DNA of 64,000 nucleotides from an uncultured Johnsonella sp. (GCA_900766185.1 CAAFUL010000089.1:3191-67190), one strand, 5' to 3'. Positions 8,378-17,128 are shown, numbered from the stretch's first letter. Numbers and translations: made by a program. Notes: a model not told the origin generated them from the letters alone.

Positions 8378-9202
8378 ATGAGATTGGTGGAAAAGTTTGT
8401 TAAAATCTGGGCATATCTGTCCATGTTTTTATGTGTATCGGTTATTGTATTTTTATTTGCCTTTGTATTTATAAAAGGTATATCTAAACTAAGCTTAGAG
8501 TTTATATTGACCTCGCCTAAAGGTATGGTGCTTGGAACTGAGGGAGGGATATTTCCGGCGATTGCAGGAAGTTTTTGTTTCGGCTTGCTTGCGCTTTTTT
8601 TATCCATAGTACCTGCCTTGGCTTTAGCTTTGTATACAACATTTTTTTGTAATTCAAAGAAGTTTATAGCCTTTATAAGGTTTATACTTTATTCAATATC
8701 CGGTATACCTTCGATAGTGCTTGGCTTATTTGTATATAGTTGGCTTATAAAGGGGCTTAGACTTGAGAGGTCGGTATTTTGTGCGGCTGTAAGCCTTGCT
8801 ATAATGATACTTCCTTTTATGGAAAACAGAATTGAAAAGGCTTTTTTGGAAGTACCTAAGGCAATAGTCATAGCTTCAAAGGCACTTGCCTGTCCTATAA
8901 GACACATGGTATTTAAGATAGTGCTTCCTATGTGTAAAGGCGAGATAATCTCAGCCATGATACTGGGAACCTGTTTTGCCATGGGAGCAACCGCACCTGT
9001 GATGTTTACCGGAGCGGTCGCCTATGCTTCGGTGCCTAACAATATATTTAAGCCTGCCATGGCACTGCCGCTGCACCTGTATCTTCTGGTATCACAGGGC
9101 GAAACTTCTATGAGTACCGCCTATGCTACCGCTTGTGTAATGATGTTTATACTTTTAATCAGTAATATAGCAGTAAATTTGTATAGAGGAAGAAGAGGAT
9201 AA
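8378..9202 (+). CDS. pstA: Phosphate ABC transporter permease PstA
   Basis: A 274-residue permease with six or so membrane segments. 'ISGIPSIVLGLFVYSW' and 'GATAPVMFTGAV' are PstA-family signatures, the latter at the cytoplasmic coupling region. The ATG at 8378 is chosen because AAAGGAAG lies 6-8 bases upstream and it begins after the pstC stop at 8358. A 244-bp gap holding an R1 repeat separates it from pstB, so pstB expression may differ from the rest. Confidence 0.9.
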   Translation: MRLVEKFVKIWAYLSMFLCVSVIVFLFAFVFIKGISKLSLEFILTSPKGMVLGTEGGIFPAIAGSFCFGLLALFLSIVPALALALYTTFFCNSKKFIAFIRFILYSISGIPSIVLGLFVYSWLIKGLRLERSVFCAAVSLAIMILPFMENRIEKAFLEVPKAIVIASKALACPIRHMVFKIVLPMCKGEIISAMILGTCFAMGATAPVMFTGAVAYASVPNNIFKPAMALPLHLYLLVSQGETSMSTAYATACVMMFILLISNIAVNLYRGRRG

Positions 9203-9224
9203 TAAGTTTAAAGCAGGCTTATTA

Positions 9225-9402
9225 TTACAGTTTATGTAGGTATATATATGCATAATGCTGTGAATGAAAGCTTGCTTTCAGGTGTAGTATTGTGCATATA
9301 TCTATCCGGCGAAAGTCGGAAAACATCTTCATCAAACATAGAAACCGCTGTTGGTATTGCCTGTATGCTTTGACTAAGACTAATAGCCTACTTATAGTGT
9401 AA
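9225..9402. repeat. Repeat family R1, copy A (between pstA and pstB)
   Basis: A 178-bp element with imperfect terminal inverted repeats: TTACAGTTTATGTAGG (9225-9240) and CCTACTTATAGTGTAA (9387-9402), 13 of 16 matching. The core TGAAAGC-TT-GCTTTCA (9265-9280) is flanked by complementary AT-rich arms, giving a long hairpin. Copies B and C are at 11854-12033 and 54703-54884. Its right end is 44 bp before the pstB start codon. Confidence 0.75.
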
Positions 9403-9446
9403 CTTAAAAAAAGGTATACCAACTATCAAAAAAGAGGTATTTATAA

Positions 9447-10133
9447 ATGCAAAATATAATTGAAACGGACAGACTCTCTGTATCCTATGGAAGTCAGAAG
9501 GTTTTGGATAATATAAGCTACGGCTTTAAGAAGAATAAAATTACAGCTATACTCGGCAGTTCGGGTTGCGGAAAGACTACCCTGCTACACGCCCTTAACA
9601 ATCTTTTATCTGAAGAGGAGAATATTAAAATAAGCGGAGATATAAGGCTTGAGCAAACTTCTATATATACTATGCCAAATGAGGTCTTAAGAAAAGAGGT
9701 GGGACTTGTTTTTCAAACTCCGGTAGTATTTCCCATGTCAATATATAAGAATATGTCTTATGCACTAAGTTATCATGGTATAAGTTCAAAAAAAGAGCTG
9801 GATAGGCTTATAGAAGAAAAATTAAAATTTGCCGGACTTTATGAGGAAGTAAAGGATAAGCTTAAAAAAAGTGCTTTGAAACTGTCAGGAGGGCAAAAGC
9901 AAAGACTTTGTATAGCAAGAGCACTTACAATAGAGCCGAAAGTACTTTTGCTTGATGAGCCTTGCTCAGCCCTTGATATAGAAAATACTTTGCTTATAGA
10001 AAAACTGTTAACAGAGTTGAAGTCCGGTATAAGTATAATTATAGTAACTCACAATATTGAGCAGGCAAAGAGAATAGGAGATGAGATAGTAACTATGAAA
10101 TCCGGCAGTTTATCGGAAGGCATATCGTTATAA
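9447..10133 (+). CDS. pstB: Phosphate ABC transporter ATP-binding protein PstB
   Basis: A 228-residue ATPase that powers PstCA. Walker A is 'GSSGCGKTT' (about residues 36-44), the Q-loop is 'VFQTPVVFPMS', the signature 'LSGGQKQRLCIARAL' and Walker B 'VLLLDEPCSALD', with the H-loop in 'IVTHN'. It is about 20-30 residues shorter than typical PstB (around 250). It is assigned to PstB from position and overall similarity. Its last 41 bp overlap the 3' end of the convergent kinase gene. phoU, often next in such operons, is absent. Confidence 0.85.
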   Translation: MQNIIETDRLSVSYGSQKVLDNISYGFKKNKITAILGSSGCGKTTLLHALNNLLSEEENIKISGDIRLEQTSIYTMPNEVLRKEVGLVFQTPVVFPMSIYKNMSYALSYHGISSKKELDRLIEEKLKFAGLYEEVKDKLKKSALKLSGGQKQRLCIARALTIEPKVLLLDEPCSALDIENTLLIEKLLTELKSGISIIIVTHNIEQAKRIGDEIVTMKSGSLSEGISL

Positions 10134-11757
10134 GGCAGCCCTTGCCTATTTCGGACTTAATTTTAAGTCCGAAGTCATTGCCGCAAAGAAGCTTGATGCG
10201 TTGCTCTACATTTTTAAGTCCTATTCCATGGCTGTTGTATAGCATTGTATCGGATTGTTCCGGCTCAACTGCTTTTGTGCTGTCAAATCCGACTCCATTA
10301 TCCTCTATTTCTATAAAAAGATAATTGTTAAATTGATAACAATTTATAAAGATATGCCCCTTGCTTTTTTTGCCTCTTATGCCATGGTAAATTGAGTTTT
10401 CCACCAAGGGCTGCAATATCAGTTTCGGTACATATATTTTATCCGAATCTGACTGATTTTTGATTTCATAACTTAGAAGTTCTTCATATCTTATTTTTTG
10501 AATTTCCAGATAGCTTAATACATGCTCTAATTCGGCATTTAATGGTATAAAGGTTTGTTTGTTCAGGGAAACTCTTAACATCTTTCCAAGTGAGGAACTG
10601 ACTTTTACTACGGCTTCGTTTTCACCAAGTTCTGCAAGCCATAGTATGCTGTCCAGTGTATTATAAAGAAAATGCGGATTGATTTGATTTTGTAAGGCGT
10701 TTATTTCAAAAAGCCTTCTATGTTCCTCCTTCTTTGCTATACTTTCGGTAAGGGATTTTATACGCTCTATAAGGTGGTTATACTCATTTGCAAGTATACT
10801 TACCTCATAGGGGCTGTTCTTATTTAAGCTTATATGCTCCCAAGTTTCGTCAGCCCTACTCATTATCATGCTCAATTCTTTTATCGGCTTGCTAAGATAA
10901 AAAGAAGTAAGTAAAGCAAAAATTACACAACATCCTATTGAAAGCATAAGTATAATTATTAAGCTGCTTAAAAGTTTTGAATTGAGTAAGTTTACATTAT
11001 CCAAGGAGGCTATGCCGTATAAAGTCCAGTCGGAATGTTTGATATCGGATTGGTAGGCGGTATCAGTATATTTGTCTGTTTTTCCGCTTGGGAAATATAT
11101 AAGTCTGTCCTGTTTGTCCTTGATATACATATAACCGTCATTACCCAAGTCATTGACGGACATATATTCCTTTATAAAGTCATAGGAAACCTCTATTAAT
11201 ACTATACCGAGATGATTTTTCTCATCATCTTGTATTTCTCTGCAAACATATATACTTTGAAGCTTATTTGGAGTAGGAGTAATATAAGAAGAGGTACTCA
11301 GTACGGGCATTGCGTTGGAAGAAAGAGCATCCTTGTACCACTTCTCATTCATCATATCCCCGGAAAGTGGCATAGCCATATCATTAGAGCTTGATATTAC
11401 AAGACCTTCTTTTGAAATAACGGAAATAGAGTTTATTTTGTCATCACTGCTGCTTGCAACAAGTATAAGCGAATATAGGGATTCAAGAGCCATGGAGTCG
11501 GACTGTTTAAGCGCTTCTTTGATGCCGGGCTGCATGGCTATAATATCACTGAAAGTTTTCAGTTTATCAAGATATTCCGATATTTCGTTGCTGCTTTGTG
11601 ATATGGATTTTTTAATACGGTTTATCTCTTCACTTTTTATTATATTCAAGGTGAAGTTATACATAAGATAGGATAAAAGCCCTGAAAGTATCAGGGATAA
11701 AGTAAAAAAAGTAATGGCTATTCTTACATTTATCTTTTTAAAAAAATTATTTTGCAA
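10093..11757 (-). CDS. YesM/LytS-type sensor histidine kinase
   Basis: A 554-residue membrane kinase. TM1 spans about 13-35, an extracytoplasmic Cache-like sensor 36-262, TM2 264-287, then a HAMP linker. The His_kinase motif 'NQINPHFLYNTLDS' places the phosphorylated His at 362, and 'LQPLVENSIYHGI' and 'EDNGVGFD' are the N and G1 boxes of the ATPase domain. Gene order puts the AraC-type regulator directly upstream, forming a YesM/YesN pair that usually answers to sugars or envelope signals. The 3' end overlaps pstB tail-to-tail by 41 bp. The signal is unknown. Confidence 0.9.
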   Translation of the reverse strand: MQNNFFKKINVRIAITFFTLSLILSGLLSYLMYNFTLNIIKSEEINRIKKSISQSSNEISEYLDKLKTFSDIIAMQPGIKEALKQSDSMALESLYSLILVASSSDDKINSISVISKEGLVISSSNDMAMPLSGDMMNEKWYKDALSSNAMPVLSTSSYITPTPNKLQSIYVCREIQDDEKNHLGIVLIEVSYDFIKEYMSVNDLGNDGYMYIKDKQDRLIYFPSGKTDKYTDTAYQSDIKHSDWTLYGIASLDNVNLLNSKLLSSLIIILMLSIGCCVIFALLTSFYLSKPIKELSMIMSRADETWEHISLNKNSPYEVSILANEYNHLIERIKSLTESIAKKEEHRRLFEINALQNQINPHFLYNTLDSILWLAELGENEAVVKVSSSLGKMLRVSLNKQTFIPLNAELEHVLSYLEIQKIRYEELLSYEIKNQSDSDKIYVPKLILQPLVENSIYHGIRGKKSKGHIFINCYQFNNYLFIEIEDNGVGFDSTKAVEPEQSDTMLYNSHGIGLKNVEQRIKLLCGNDFGLKIKSEIGKGCLITICLPINCRIS

Positions 11758-11853
11758 TATAAAATCCTCAACTTTCCAAGTTGTTTATATACTTGAACCT
11801 ACGGCATTGTAGCGATTTAAAATACACATGAAACAGTAATTGGTTTAAATATA

Positions 11854-12033
11854 TTACAGTTTGGGTAGCTTAGATATACATGTATAATATACACCTGAAA
11901 GCAAGCTTTCATTTGATATATTATACATGTATATCTATCAGGCTATGGTTGGAATTTACCTTCATCTAACTTCTAAATAAAAATTAAACATTTTTATTTT
12001 GTTGAAGAATTATAAATACTACTTAAACTGTAA
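11854..12033. repeat. Repeat family R1, copy B (between regulator and kinase genes)
   Basis: A 180-bp element with ends TTACAGTTTGGGTAG (from 11854) and CTACTTAAACTGTAA (to 12033), matching at 13 of 15 positions. The central TGAAAGC-AA-GCTTTCA and long AT-rich arms (GATATACATGTATAATAT and its complement) make a stem of roughly 30 bp. It fills nearly all of the gap between the regulator stop and the kinase start, so it is probably transcribed with both. Confidence 0.8.
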
Positions 12034-12044
12034 CTTAAACATCA

Positions 12045-12809
12045 CTAGCCGCTTACTCCTTGCTTAAATTGCTTAGGGCTTATATTAAAGACCTTTTTGA
12101 ATTTGCTTATAAAGTAATTGACATCAGAGTACCCTACAGCCCGGGATATTTGTTCGTTACTCATATCACTGCTTAAAAGCAAAAGTTTAGCCTGTTCCAT
12201 CCTCTTCATACTTACATATTCCTGAAAGTTTAAGCCGTAGATCTGCTTTATAACGCTGCTTAAGTAGTTGCTGTTAAACCCAAGCTCTTTTGCCATTAAA
12301 GACAGAGAAAAAGAGCTGTTAAAAATATATTTGTCAAAGTAATTTGATATATCCTTAAAATTGTCATTGGAAAAATCAGGTTGTACAAGTGTAGAATTAG
12401 TAGTTATTTTAATAAACTCCTCATGTAGCTTGTCTTCATCAATTGATTTTGCGAGTTTTTTTAATAAAGGTTCTATATCATTTTTTGAGACCGGCTTCAA
12501 TAAATAATCATCGACACCAGCTCTTATGGCTGCCTGTGCATATTCAAAGTAATCATAGCCGCTTATAATAACTACTTTGACAAGGGGGAAATCTTGTTTT
12601 ATCTTACCTGCAAGGCTAAGTCCGTCCATGATCGGCATATTAATATCAAGAAAAACTATATCTATTTTCTTACTTTGCATAAGCTTAAAAGCCGATAAGC
12701 CGTCAGAGGCTTCAAGTATCTCATCAATTCCTATACTTGAAAGGGAACTTATGGTTTTAATGCCCCTTCTTATAAGAGGTTCGTCATCAACCAATAAAAG
12801 TTTATACAC
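12045..12809 (-). CDS. YesN-type response regulator (receiver + AraC domain)
   Basis: 254 residues. The N-terminal receiver has the acidic pair in 'LLVDDEP', the phosphoacceptor D55 in 'VFLDINMPIMDG' and Lys in 'YLLKPVSK'. The C-terminal ~100 residues carry two AraC-type helix-turn-helix units ('SLSLMAKELGFNSNYLSSVIKQ' region and 'QISRAVGYSDVNYFISKFKK' region). The GTG at 12809 is preferred because GAAAGGAG stands 5 bases upstream and the protein then begins with the usual 'YKLLLVDDE'. It precedes the kinase gene and follows msrAB by 45 bp, so the three may be one transcript. Targets are unknown. Confidence 0.9.
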   Translation of the reverse strand: MYKLLLVDDEPLIRRGIKTISSLSSIGIDEILEASDGLSAFKLMQSKKIDIVFLDINMPIMDGLSLAGKIKQDFPLVKVVIISGYDYFEYAQAAIRAGVDDYLLKPVSKNDIEPLLKKLAKSIDEDKLHEEFIKITTNSTLVQPDFSNDNFKDISNYFDKYIFNSSFSLSLMAKELGFNSNYLSSVIKQIYGLNFQEYVSMKRMEQAKLLLLSSDMSNEQISRAVGYSDVNYFISKFKKVFNISPKQFKQGVSG

Positions 12810-12824
12810 AAAAACTCCTTTCAG

Positions 12825-12850
12825 GGCTGCCATAACTGCTTAAGACAGCC
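12825..12850 (-). promoter_or_regulatory. Intercistronic hairpin between msrAB and regulator
   Basis: On the minus strand GGCTGTC pairs with GGCAGCC (6 of 7) directly after the msrAB stop and before the regulator ribosome binding site. No T-run follows, so it may lower rather than stop read-through. Confidence 0.4.
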
Positions 12851-12854
12851 TTCT

Positions 12855-14033
12855 TTAATCAAATAATCCTTTTAAATAACCATAACCTTCTTCATCCATT
12901 TTCTCATAAGGTATGAATCTTAGAGAGGCGGAATTAATACAATACCTCAGTCCGCCGCTTTCCTTCGGACCGTCATCAAATACATGCCCAAGATGAATGT
13001 CGGCACTGCGACTTCTTACTTCCGTACGATGCATATTGAAACTGTTATCCTCTGAATACTTAATCAAATCCTTTGATATAGGTTTTGAAAAACTTGGCCA
13101 ACCGCAGCCCGAGGAGAATTTATCGGTTGAAGAAAAAAGCGGTTCTCCGGAGGTTATATCCACATAAATGCCTTTTTCAAAATTATCCCAGTACTCATTG
13201 GAAAAAGCACGCTCGGTGTCATTTTTAAGGGCTACATTATATTGTGTATCACTTAACTTATCTTTAAGCTCCTCATCAGAGGGCTTTTTATACTTATCCT
13301 CATCTATAATAGGCTCACTTGCCTTATTTAAGTCTATATGACAATAACCTGTAGGATTCTTCTTAAGGTAGTTCTGGTGATATTCCTCAGCTTTGAAAAA
13401 TTGCTCCAAAGGAAGTACCTCCACTACTATAGGTGATTGATAGCTGTCCTGCTCTTTTTTAAGTACCTCTTCAATAATCTGCTTATCCGCTTCGTCAGTA
13501 TAATACACACCGCTTCTGTACTGAGTACCCTTATCATTGCCTTGTTTATTAAGACTTGTGGGATCAACTACTCTAAGGTAGTACTTGAGTAAGGTTTTTA
13601 GACTAATCTCATCAGGATCATATGTAACTTTGACTGTTTCAGCGTGCCCGCTGTTACGATATACCAGATCCTCATAGGATGGATTTTCAGTATTTCCGTT
13701 GGCATAACCGCTTACAGCATCAAGTACTCCGGGGATTTTTTCCACATAAGCTTCAATTCCCCAAAAACAGCCTCCTGCAAGATATATGTCTTTACTTTTT
13801 GTATTATCTATATTAACAGTCTGTGTATTTGAATTCATACCTGCCTCCTTATTTTTATTATTATCTGTGTTTGCTACAGTATTGTTATCAGCCAATGCCC
13901 TGCTTTTATTAAGTTTGGGAGCTATATGTGCCAAGCAAAAGAAAATACTAAAGCATAGCAAAACTGAAAAAAACACTTTACCAAACCTTCCTAATGATAC
14001 AACATATTTTTTTATAATGTCAAATATATGCAT
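12855..14033 (-). CDS. msrAB: Exported methionine sulfoxide reductase MsrA-MsrB fusion
   Basis: A 392-residue fusion repairing both S- and R-methionine sulfoxide. An N-terminal hydrophobic segment (about residues 18-38) acts as signal or anchor, so it works outside the membrane. MsrA occupies about 80-240 with catalytic C89 in 'GGCFWG'. MsrB occupies about 245-390 with 'SGCGWPSF', 'DIHLGHVFDDGP' and catalytic C365 in 'RYCINSASLRF'. GGAGGAAGG precedes the ATG. A two-component system follows on the same strand after a 45-bp gap with a hairpin. Electron donor genes such as a thioredoxin or CcdA were not seen nearby. Confidence 0.95.
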   Translation of the reverse strand: MHIFDIIKKYVVSLGRFGKVFFSVLLCFSIFFCLAHIAPKLNKSRALADNNTVANTDNNKNKEAGMNSNTQTVNIDNTKSKDIYLAGGCFWGIEAYVEKIPGVLDAVSGYANGNTENPSYEDLVYRNSGHAETVKVTYDPDEISLKTLLKYYLRVVDPTSLNKQGNDKGTQYRSGVYYTDEADKQIIEEVLKKEQDSYQSPIVVEVLPLEQFFKAEEYHQNYLKKNPTGYCHIDLNKASEPIIDEDKYKKPSDEELKDKLSDTQYNVALKNDTERAFSNEYWDNFEKGIYVDITSGEPLFSSTDKFSSGCGWPSFSKPISKDLIKYSEDNSFNMHRTEVRSRSADIHLGHVFDDGPKESGGLRYCINSASLRFIPYEKMDEEGYGYLKGLFD

Positions 14034-14272
14034 AATAAGCCTTCCTCCATAATATTTCTAAAAATAGTTACTATAATTATAATAAACTAAAGCTGATATA
14101 AATAAAATAGAATTTGATAAGAAAAAACTGTGTTTTTGTCAGATGATTATTATTAAAACTTATCTCAATTAATATATGGCTTAATCCCAATATCAATGCT
14201 ATACTGGACACAGATATTGCTCTTGACTGATGAAACTGTTGTAAAGAAAAAATATTTAAGTAGGAGATTTAT

Positions 14273-14764
14273 ATGGAAAAGTTTACATTTGCCTATGTAC
14301 CAAAAAGTGTTGAAGAGTTAAAAGCCCTGCCGGAGTCGCTTATGGATTCTCCTTATAAGAGTGCAGCCCTTACTATGCTTGTGCTTTGTAATTATAAAAA
14401 TGATGTGGAAGGTACACACAGTATGCTGGACTTTTTAAAAGGTCCGGAGCCTTTAAACCCTTATGAAAAACAGTTTTTAAGAGACAGATTAAGAGATAAA
14501 GAGTATAAGCCTTTTTCATTTTTTGAGGGTGCCAATGTTGATAACGATTATACTCCTACCCTCCCTTTAACTATTGTCGTAAGTGAGACGCCTTATTCTT
14601 TTAGGGAAGATAATTGGGCAACACTTTATATTAAAAGCGGCGGAGCGGACAGCCCAAGACCTATAAAGTTTCGTAGAAAGCCTTCTACAGGTCAGTGGTT
14701 TGTTAATGAGATACAATGTCTGTCGGATATAAGAACTCCAAAGTCGATTGATCCTTGGGCATAA
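14273..14764 (+). CDS. DUF6935-like cytosolic protein
   Basis: 163 residues, no signal or membrane segment. The opening 'YVPKSVEELKALPE', the 'MLDFLKGPEPLNPYE' stretch and 'SFFEGANVDNDYTP' match what I recall of a family of uncharacterised proteins common in Lachnospiraceae (DUF6935). The C-terminal half looks like a beta-rich domain ending 'QWFVNEIQCLSDIRTP'. Function unknown. AGTAGGAGA precedes the ATG. It stands alone between msrAB (divergent) and a repeat-rich gap. Confidence 0.7.
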   Translation: MEKFTFAYVPKSVEELKALPESLMDSPYKSAALTMLVLCNYKNDVEGTHSMLDFLKGPEPLNPYEKQFLRDRLRDKEYKPFSFFEGANVDNDYTPTLPLTIVVSETPYSFREDNWATLYIKSGGADSPRPIKFRRKPSTGQWFVNEIQCLSDIRTPKSIDPWA

Positions 14765-14859
14765 GTAGTGCAATGTGTCATTTATATTTAATTAATATCA
14801 GCAATAGTAGAGTAGATTTCAAAATTCTTTATTATATACTTGACATTCGCCGTGTTTAT

Positions 14860-14984
14860 TTATTTAAGAAACAATCACTATACGCAAGCAAGCTTTACTA
14901 TAGCAAATAGATATAGTATACTAATACCGGTGTATCGTTTCTTAAATAAGTGCACCAAATAACTTGCTTCTTTCCTGATTGCAT
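14860..14984. repeat. Repeat R3, palindromic copy
   Basis: TTATTTAAGAAAC (14860-14872) is a perfect 13-bp inverted repeat of GTTTCTTAAATAA (14937-14949), with a 64-base loop. Sequence 14931-14984 recurs in opposite orientation at 26638-26692 with roughly 85% identity by eye, sharing blocks such as CCAAATAACTTGC. Confidence 0.65.
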
Positions 14985-15150
14985 ATATCAAAACCTTTAC
15001 TGCAGCTGCACTGCGCCTATGTTTTTTGATGTATACACTCAGAAAAATATTCATAGTTTTTGGCATACCTATTTTACGAACGCTGCACCGGCGTATCTTA
15101 AATTAATTAAATCAGTTCTGCCGGTTGATTTTTACAGGTAATCAGCTTGT

Positions 15151-15180
15151 AAGTCGGCGTAGTTTACTACGCCTTCTTTC
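15151..15180. repeat. Perfect hairpin GGCGTAG-TTTA-CTACGCC
   Basis: GGCGTAG (15156-15162) pairs with CTACGCC (15167-15173) around a 4-base loop. It is flanked by weakly complementary CAGGT...CTTGTAAG and CTTGCACCTG, suggesting a larger nested structure from about 15131 to 15205. No second copy was found here. Confidence 0.5.
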
Positions 15181-15293
15181 GCTGTCTTGCACCTGAAAGG
15201 TAAAGAATGAAGCAGTTCGATTATTATATGAGCGCTATAACAGTACCAAAAGTCTTAAAATAAAATCAGTTTTAAGCTTAGATGGAGTTTTTT

Positions 15294-15890
15294 ATGCTTA
15301 GTAACAGAGATATATTAAAAAAAATACTTAGAAGAATAAGAGAGGCTTCTTATGTGGAGCCTGAAGATATACCCAATATTGATTTATATATGGATCAAGT
15401 CACTACATTTATGGATGAACATCTTAAAAACAATAAGAGATATCCAAGTGATAAGGCGCTGACCAAGACTATGATTAATAATTATACTAAGAATCGTCTT
15501 CTACCTCCGCCTGTGAAAAAAAAATACAGCAAAGAACATATGCTGCTTCTTTTATTCATATATTATTTTAAAAATCTGCTTACATTTTCGGATATAGAAA
15601 ACATTTTTAAGCCTATTACCAACCTGCACTTTTCCAACAAAGAAAAGTCGGGTATAGATTTGGAGGACATATACAAAGAGGTTATTAAACTTAATAAACC
15701 TGATGTATATGAGTTGCAAAAGGATGTTATAAGGAAGTTTAAAAAGGCGGGTAAAAGTTTTGAGGAAGCGGATAAGGAGCAAAGAGAGCAGTTAATACTT
15801 TTTGCCTTTATATGCGACCTTGCTTTTGATGTGTATATGAAAAAGCAAATTATAGAGCAAATATCGGATTATTTGACAGAACTGGATTAA
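15294..15890 (+). CDS. DUF1836 protein (putative DNA-binding)
   Basis: 198 residues. The stretch 'IPNIDLYMDQVTTFMDEHL', 'LTKTMINNYTKNRLLPPPVKKKYS' and 'MLLLLFIYYFKNLLTFSDI' is the DUF1836 signature, a family whose N-terminal half resembles MerR-like helix-turn-helix folds. No membrane segment is expected despite the Leu-rich helix. The ATG at 15294 is chosen because GGAG lies 7 bases upstream, while the ATG at 15282 lacks one. It is followed by a polysaccharide deacetylase gene after 31 bp, probably in the same transcript. Role unknown. Confidence 0.8.
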   Translation: MLSNRDILKKILRRIREASYVEPEDIPNIDLYMDQVTTFMDEHLKNNKRYPSDKALTKTMINNYTKNRLLPPPVKKKYSKEHMLLLLFIYYFKNLLTFSDIENIFKPITNLHFSNKEKSGIDLEDIYKEVIKLNKPDVYELQKDVIRKFKKAGKSFEEADKEQREQLILFAFICDLAFDVYMKKQIIEQISDYLTELD

Positions 15891-15921
15891 TATTATTTTA
15901 GTAAGAGGAGGTTATTGAGAA

Positions 15922-17106
15922 TTGTTTTCATTAAGTAAAAGTATCAATAAATTAATTTACGCATTATTGTTTAGCATAGTATTTGTATTGCCGTTTACAT
16001 TTACGGCAAAGGCAAATGGGGGACTTAAGGTATCTTACGCTATGTACTTTACCGATGCCGGTTGGTCTTCATGGTCACAGGATAACAGCTATCTCTTTAA
16101 GTACGGTTTTTATCCTAATGCCTTTAAGGCAAGCCTTCAAAATCAGCCTGAAAATATGTCGGGTACAGTACAGTATCAAGTTAACTTAAGTGGTACGGGT
16201 TGGCTTGACTGGGCGGAAAACGGTGCCGAAACGGGTAATGCTTCTTCAAATATGCCTTTAGAGGCTATAAAAGTAAAGCTTAACGGTGATTTGGAAAACC
16301 ATTATGATATATATACAAAGGTACTTTCGGAAGGTAAGTGGAGCGATTGGGTAAAAAACGGTGATACTGCCGGAAAAAGCGGAGAAGGAAAGCATATTGA
16401 CGGAGTAAGAATAGCAATAACTTCAAAGAATGCAGGCTTGCCGGCTGATGTACCCGAGCCGTCTATGGTAGTGGGAAGAAATATAGATCCGAACAAACCT
16501 ATGATTGCGCTTACCTTTGATGACGGTCCAAGTCACGGACTGACCGAGAGAGTTATAGCTGCCTTAGATAAAGTCGGCGGAAAGGGAACTTTCTTTATGG
16601 TAGGCTCAAGAATTGCCGGTGCCAATGAGCAAACTGTAAAAATGATGTATGCTAACGGGCATGAGCTTGGAAATCATACCTACTCACATGTGGCAATAAC
16701 CAAGCAATCGGAATCCCAAAGAGCCCAGGCTATGGCAGCCACCAACAACAGAATAAGGGCGTTAACGGGAGTAAACCCAAAGGTTTTCAGACCACCGTAC
16801 GGTGCTGTCAACCAGGCGGCTAAGGCAACTATGGCAGCACAGGGAATGTCAAGTGTGCTTTGGTCGGTGGATACCTTAGACTGGAAGTATAAGGACACCA
16901 ACCGTGTAGTTAATTATATACTGAACAATGCAAAGGATGGAGATATAGTGCTGATGCATGACATACATCCGACTACGGTGGCAGCAGCGGAGATAGTGAT
17001 TCCTGAGCTGGTAAAAAGAGGTTATCAACTTGTAACCGTATCCGAGCTTGCAAGTTTCAGAGGTGGTATGGTTCCCGGAGGAAGCTACGGAAGTTTTAGA
17101 AAGTAA
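15922..17106 (+). CDS. Secreted polysaccharide deacetylase with ChW-like repeats
   Basis: 394 residues. Residues 1-31 are a signal peptide (cleavage near AKANG). Residues ~35-167 hold three Trp-Gly-rich units ('GWSSWSQD', 'GWLDWAENG', 'KWSDWVKNG') like clostridial ChW repeats. The NodB domain has 'LTFDDGP' (D200/D201), metal-binding H252 and H256 in 'NHTYSH', 'RPPYG', 'DTLDW' and 'VLMHD', so it should be active on N-acetylglucosamine polymers such as peptidoglycan. The start is a TTG, with GAGGAGG ten bases upstream. Inferred role: wall modification or lysozyme resistance. Confidence 0.9.
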   Translation: MFSLSKSINKLIYALLFSIVFVLPFTFTAKANGGLKVSYAMYFTDAGWSSWSQDNSYLFKYGFYPNAFKASLQNQPENMSGTVQYQVNLSGTGWLDWAENGAETGNASSNMPLEAIKVKLNGDLENHYDIYTKVLSEGKWSDWVKNGDTAGKSGEGKHIDGVRIAITSKNAGLPADVPEPSMVVGRNIDPNKPMIALTFDDGPSHGLTERVIAALDKVGGKGTFFMVGSRIAGANEQTVKMMYANGHELGNHTYSHVAITKQSESQRAQAMAATNNRIRALTGVNPKVFRPPYGAVNQAAKATMAAQGMSSVLWSVDTLDWKYKDTNRVVNYILNNAKDGDIVLMHDIHPTTVAAAEIVIPELVKRGYQLVTVSELASFRGGMVPGGSYGSFRK

Positions 17107-17128
17107 TTAAAAATGTGTTAATATAAGA

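Larger units (their letters stand above)
14765..15293. other. 529-bp repeat-rich intergenic region
   Basis: No credible gene: the short open frames here lack ribosome binding sites and lie on palindromes. The region contains the R3 palindrome (14860-14984), a hairpin at 15151-15180 and, near 15282, the ribosome binding site of the DUF1836 gene. It looks like a landing zone for several small elements. Confidence 0.6.

Noticed and set aside
14950..15141. Short plus-strand frame in the 529-bp gap
   Set aside because: It overlaps the R3 repeat, has no ribosome binding site and no protein-like pattern.
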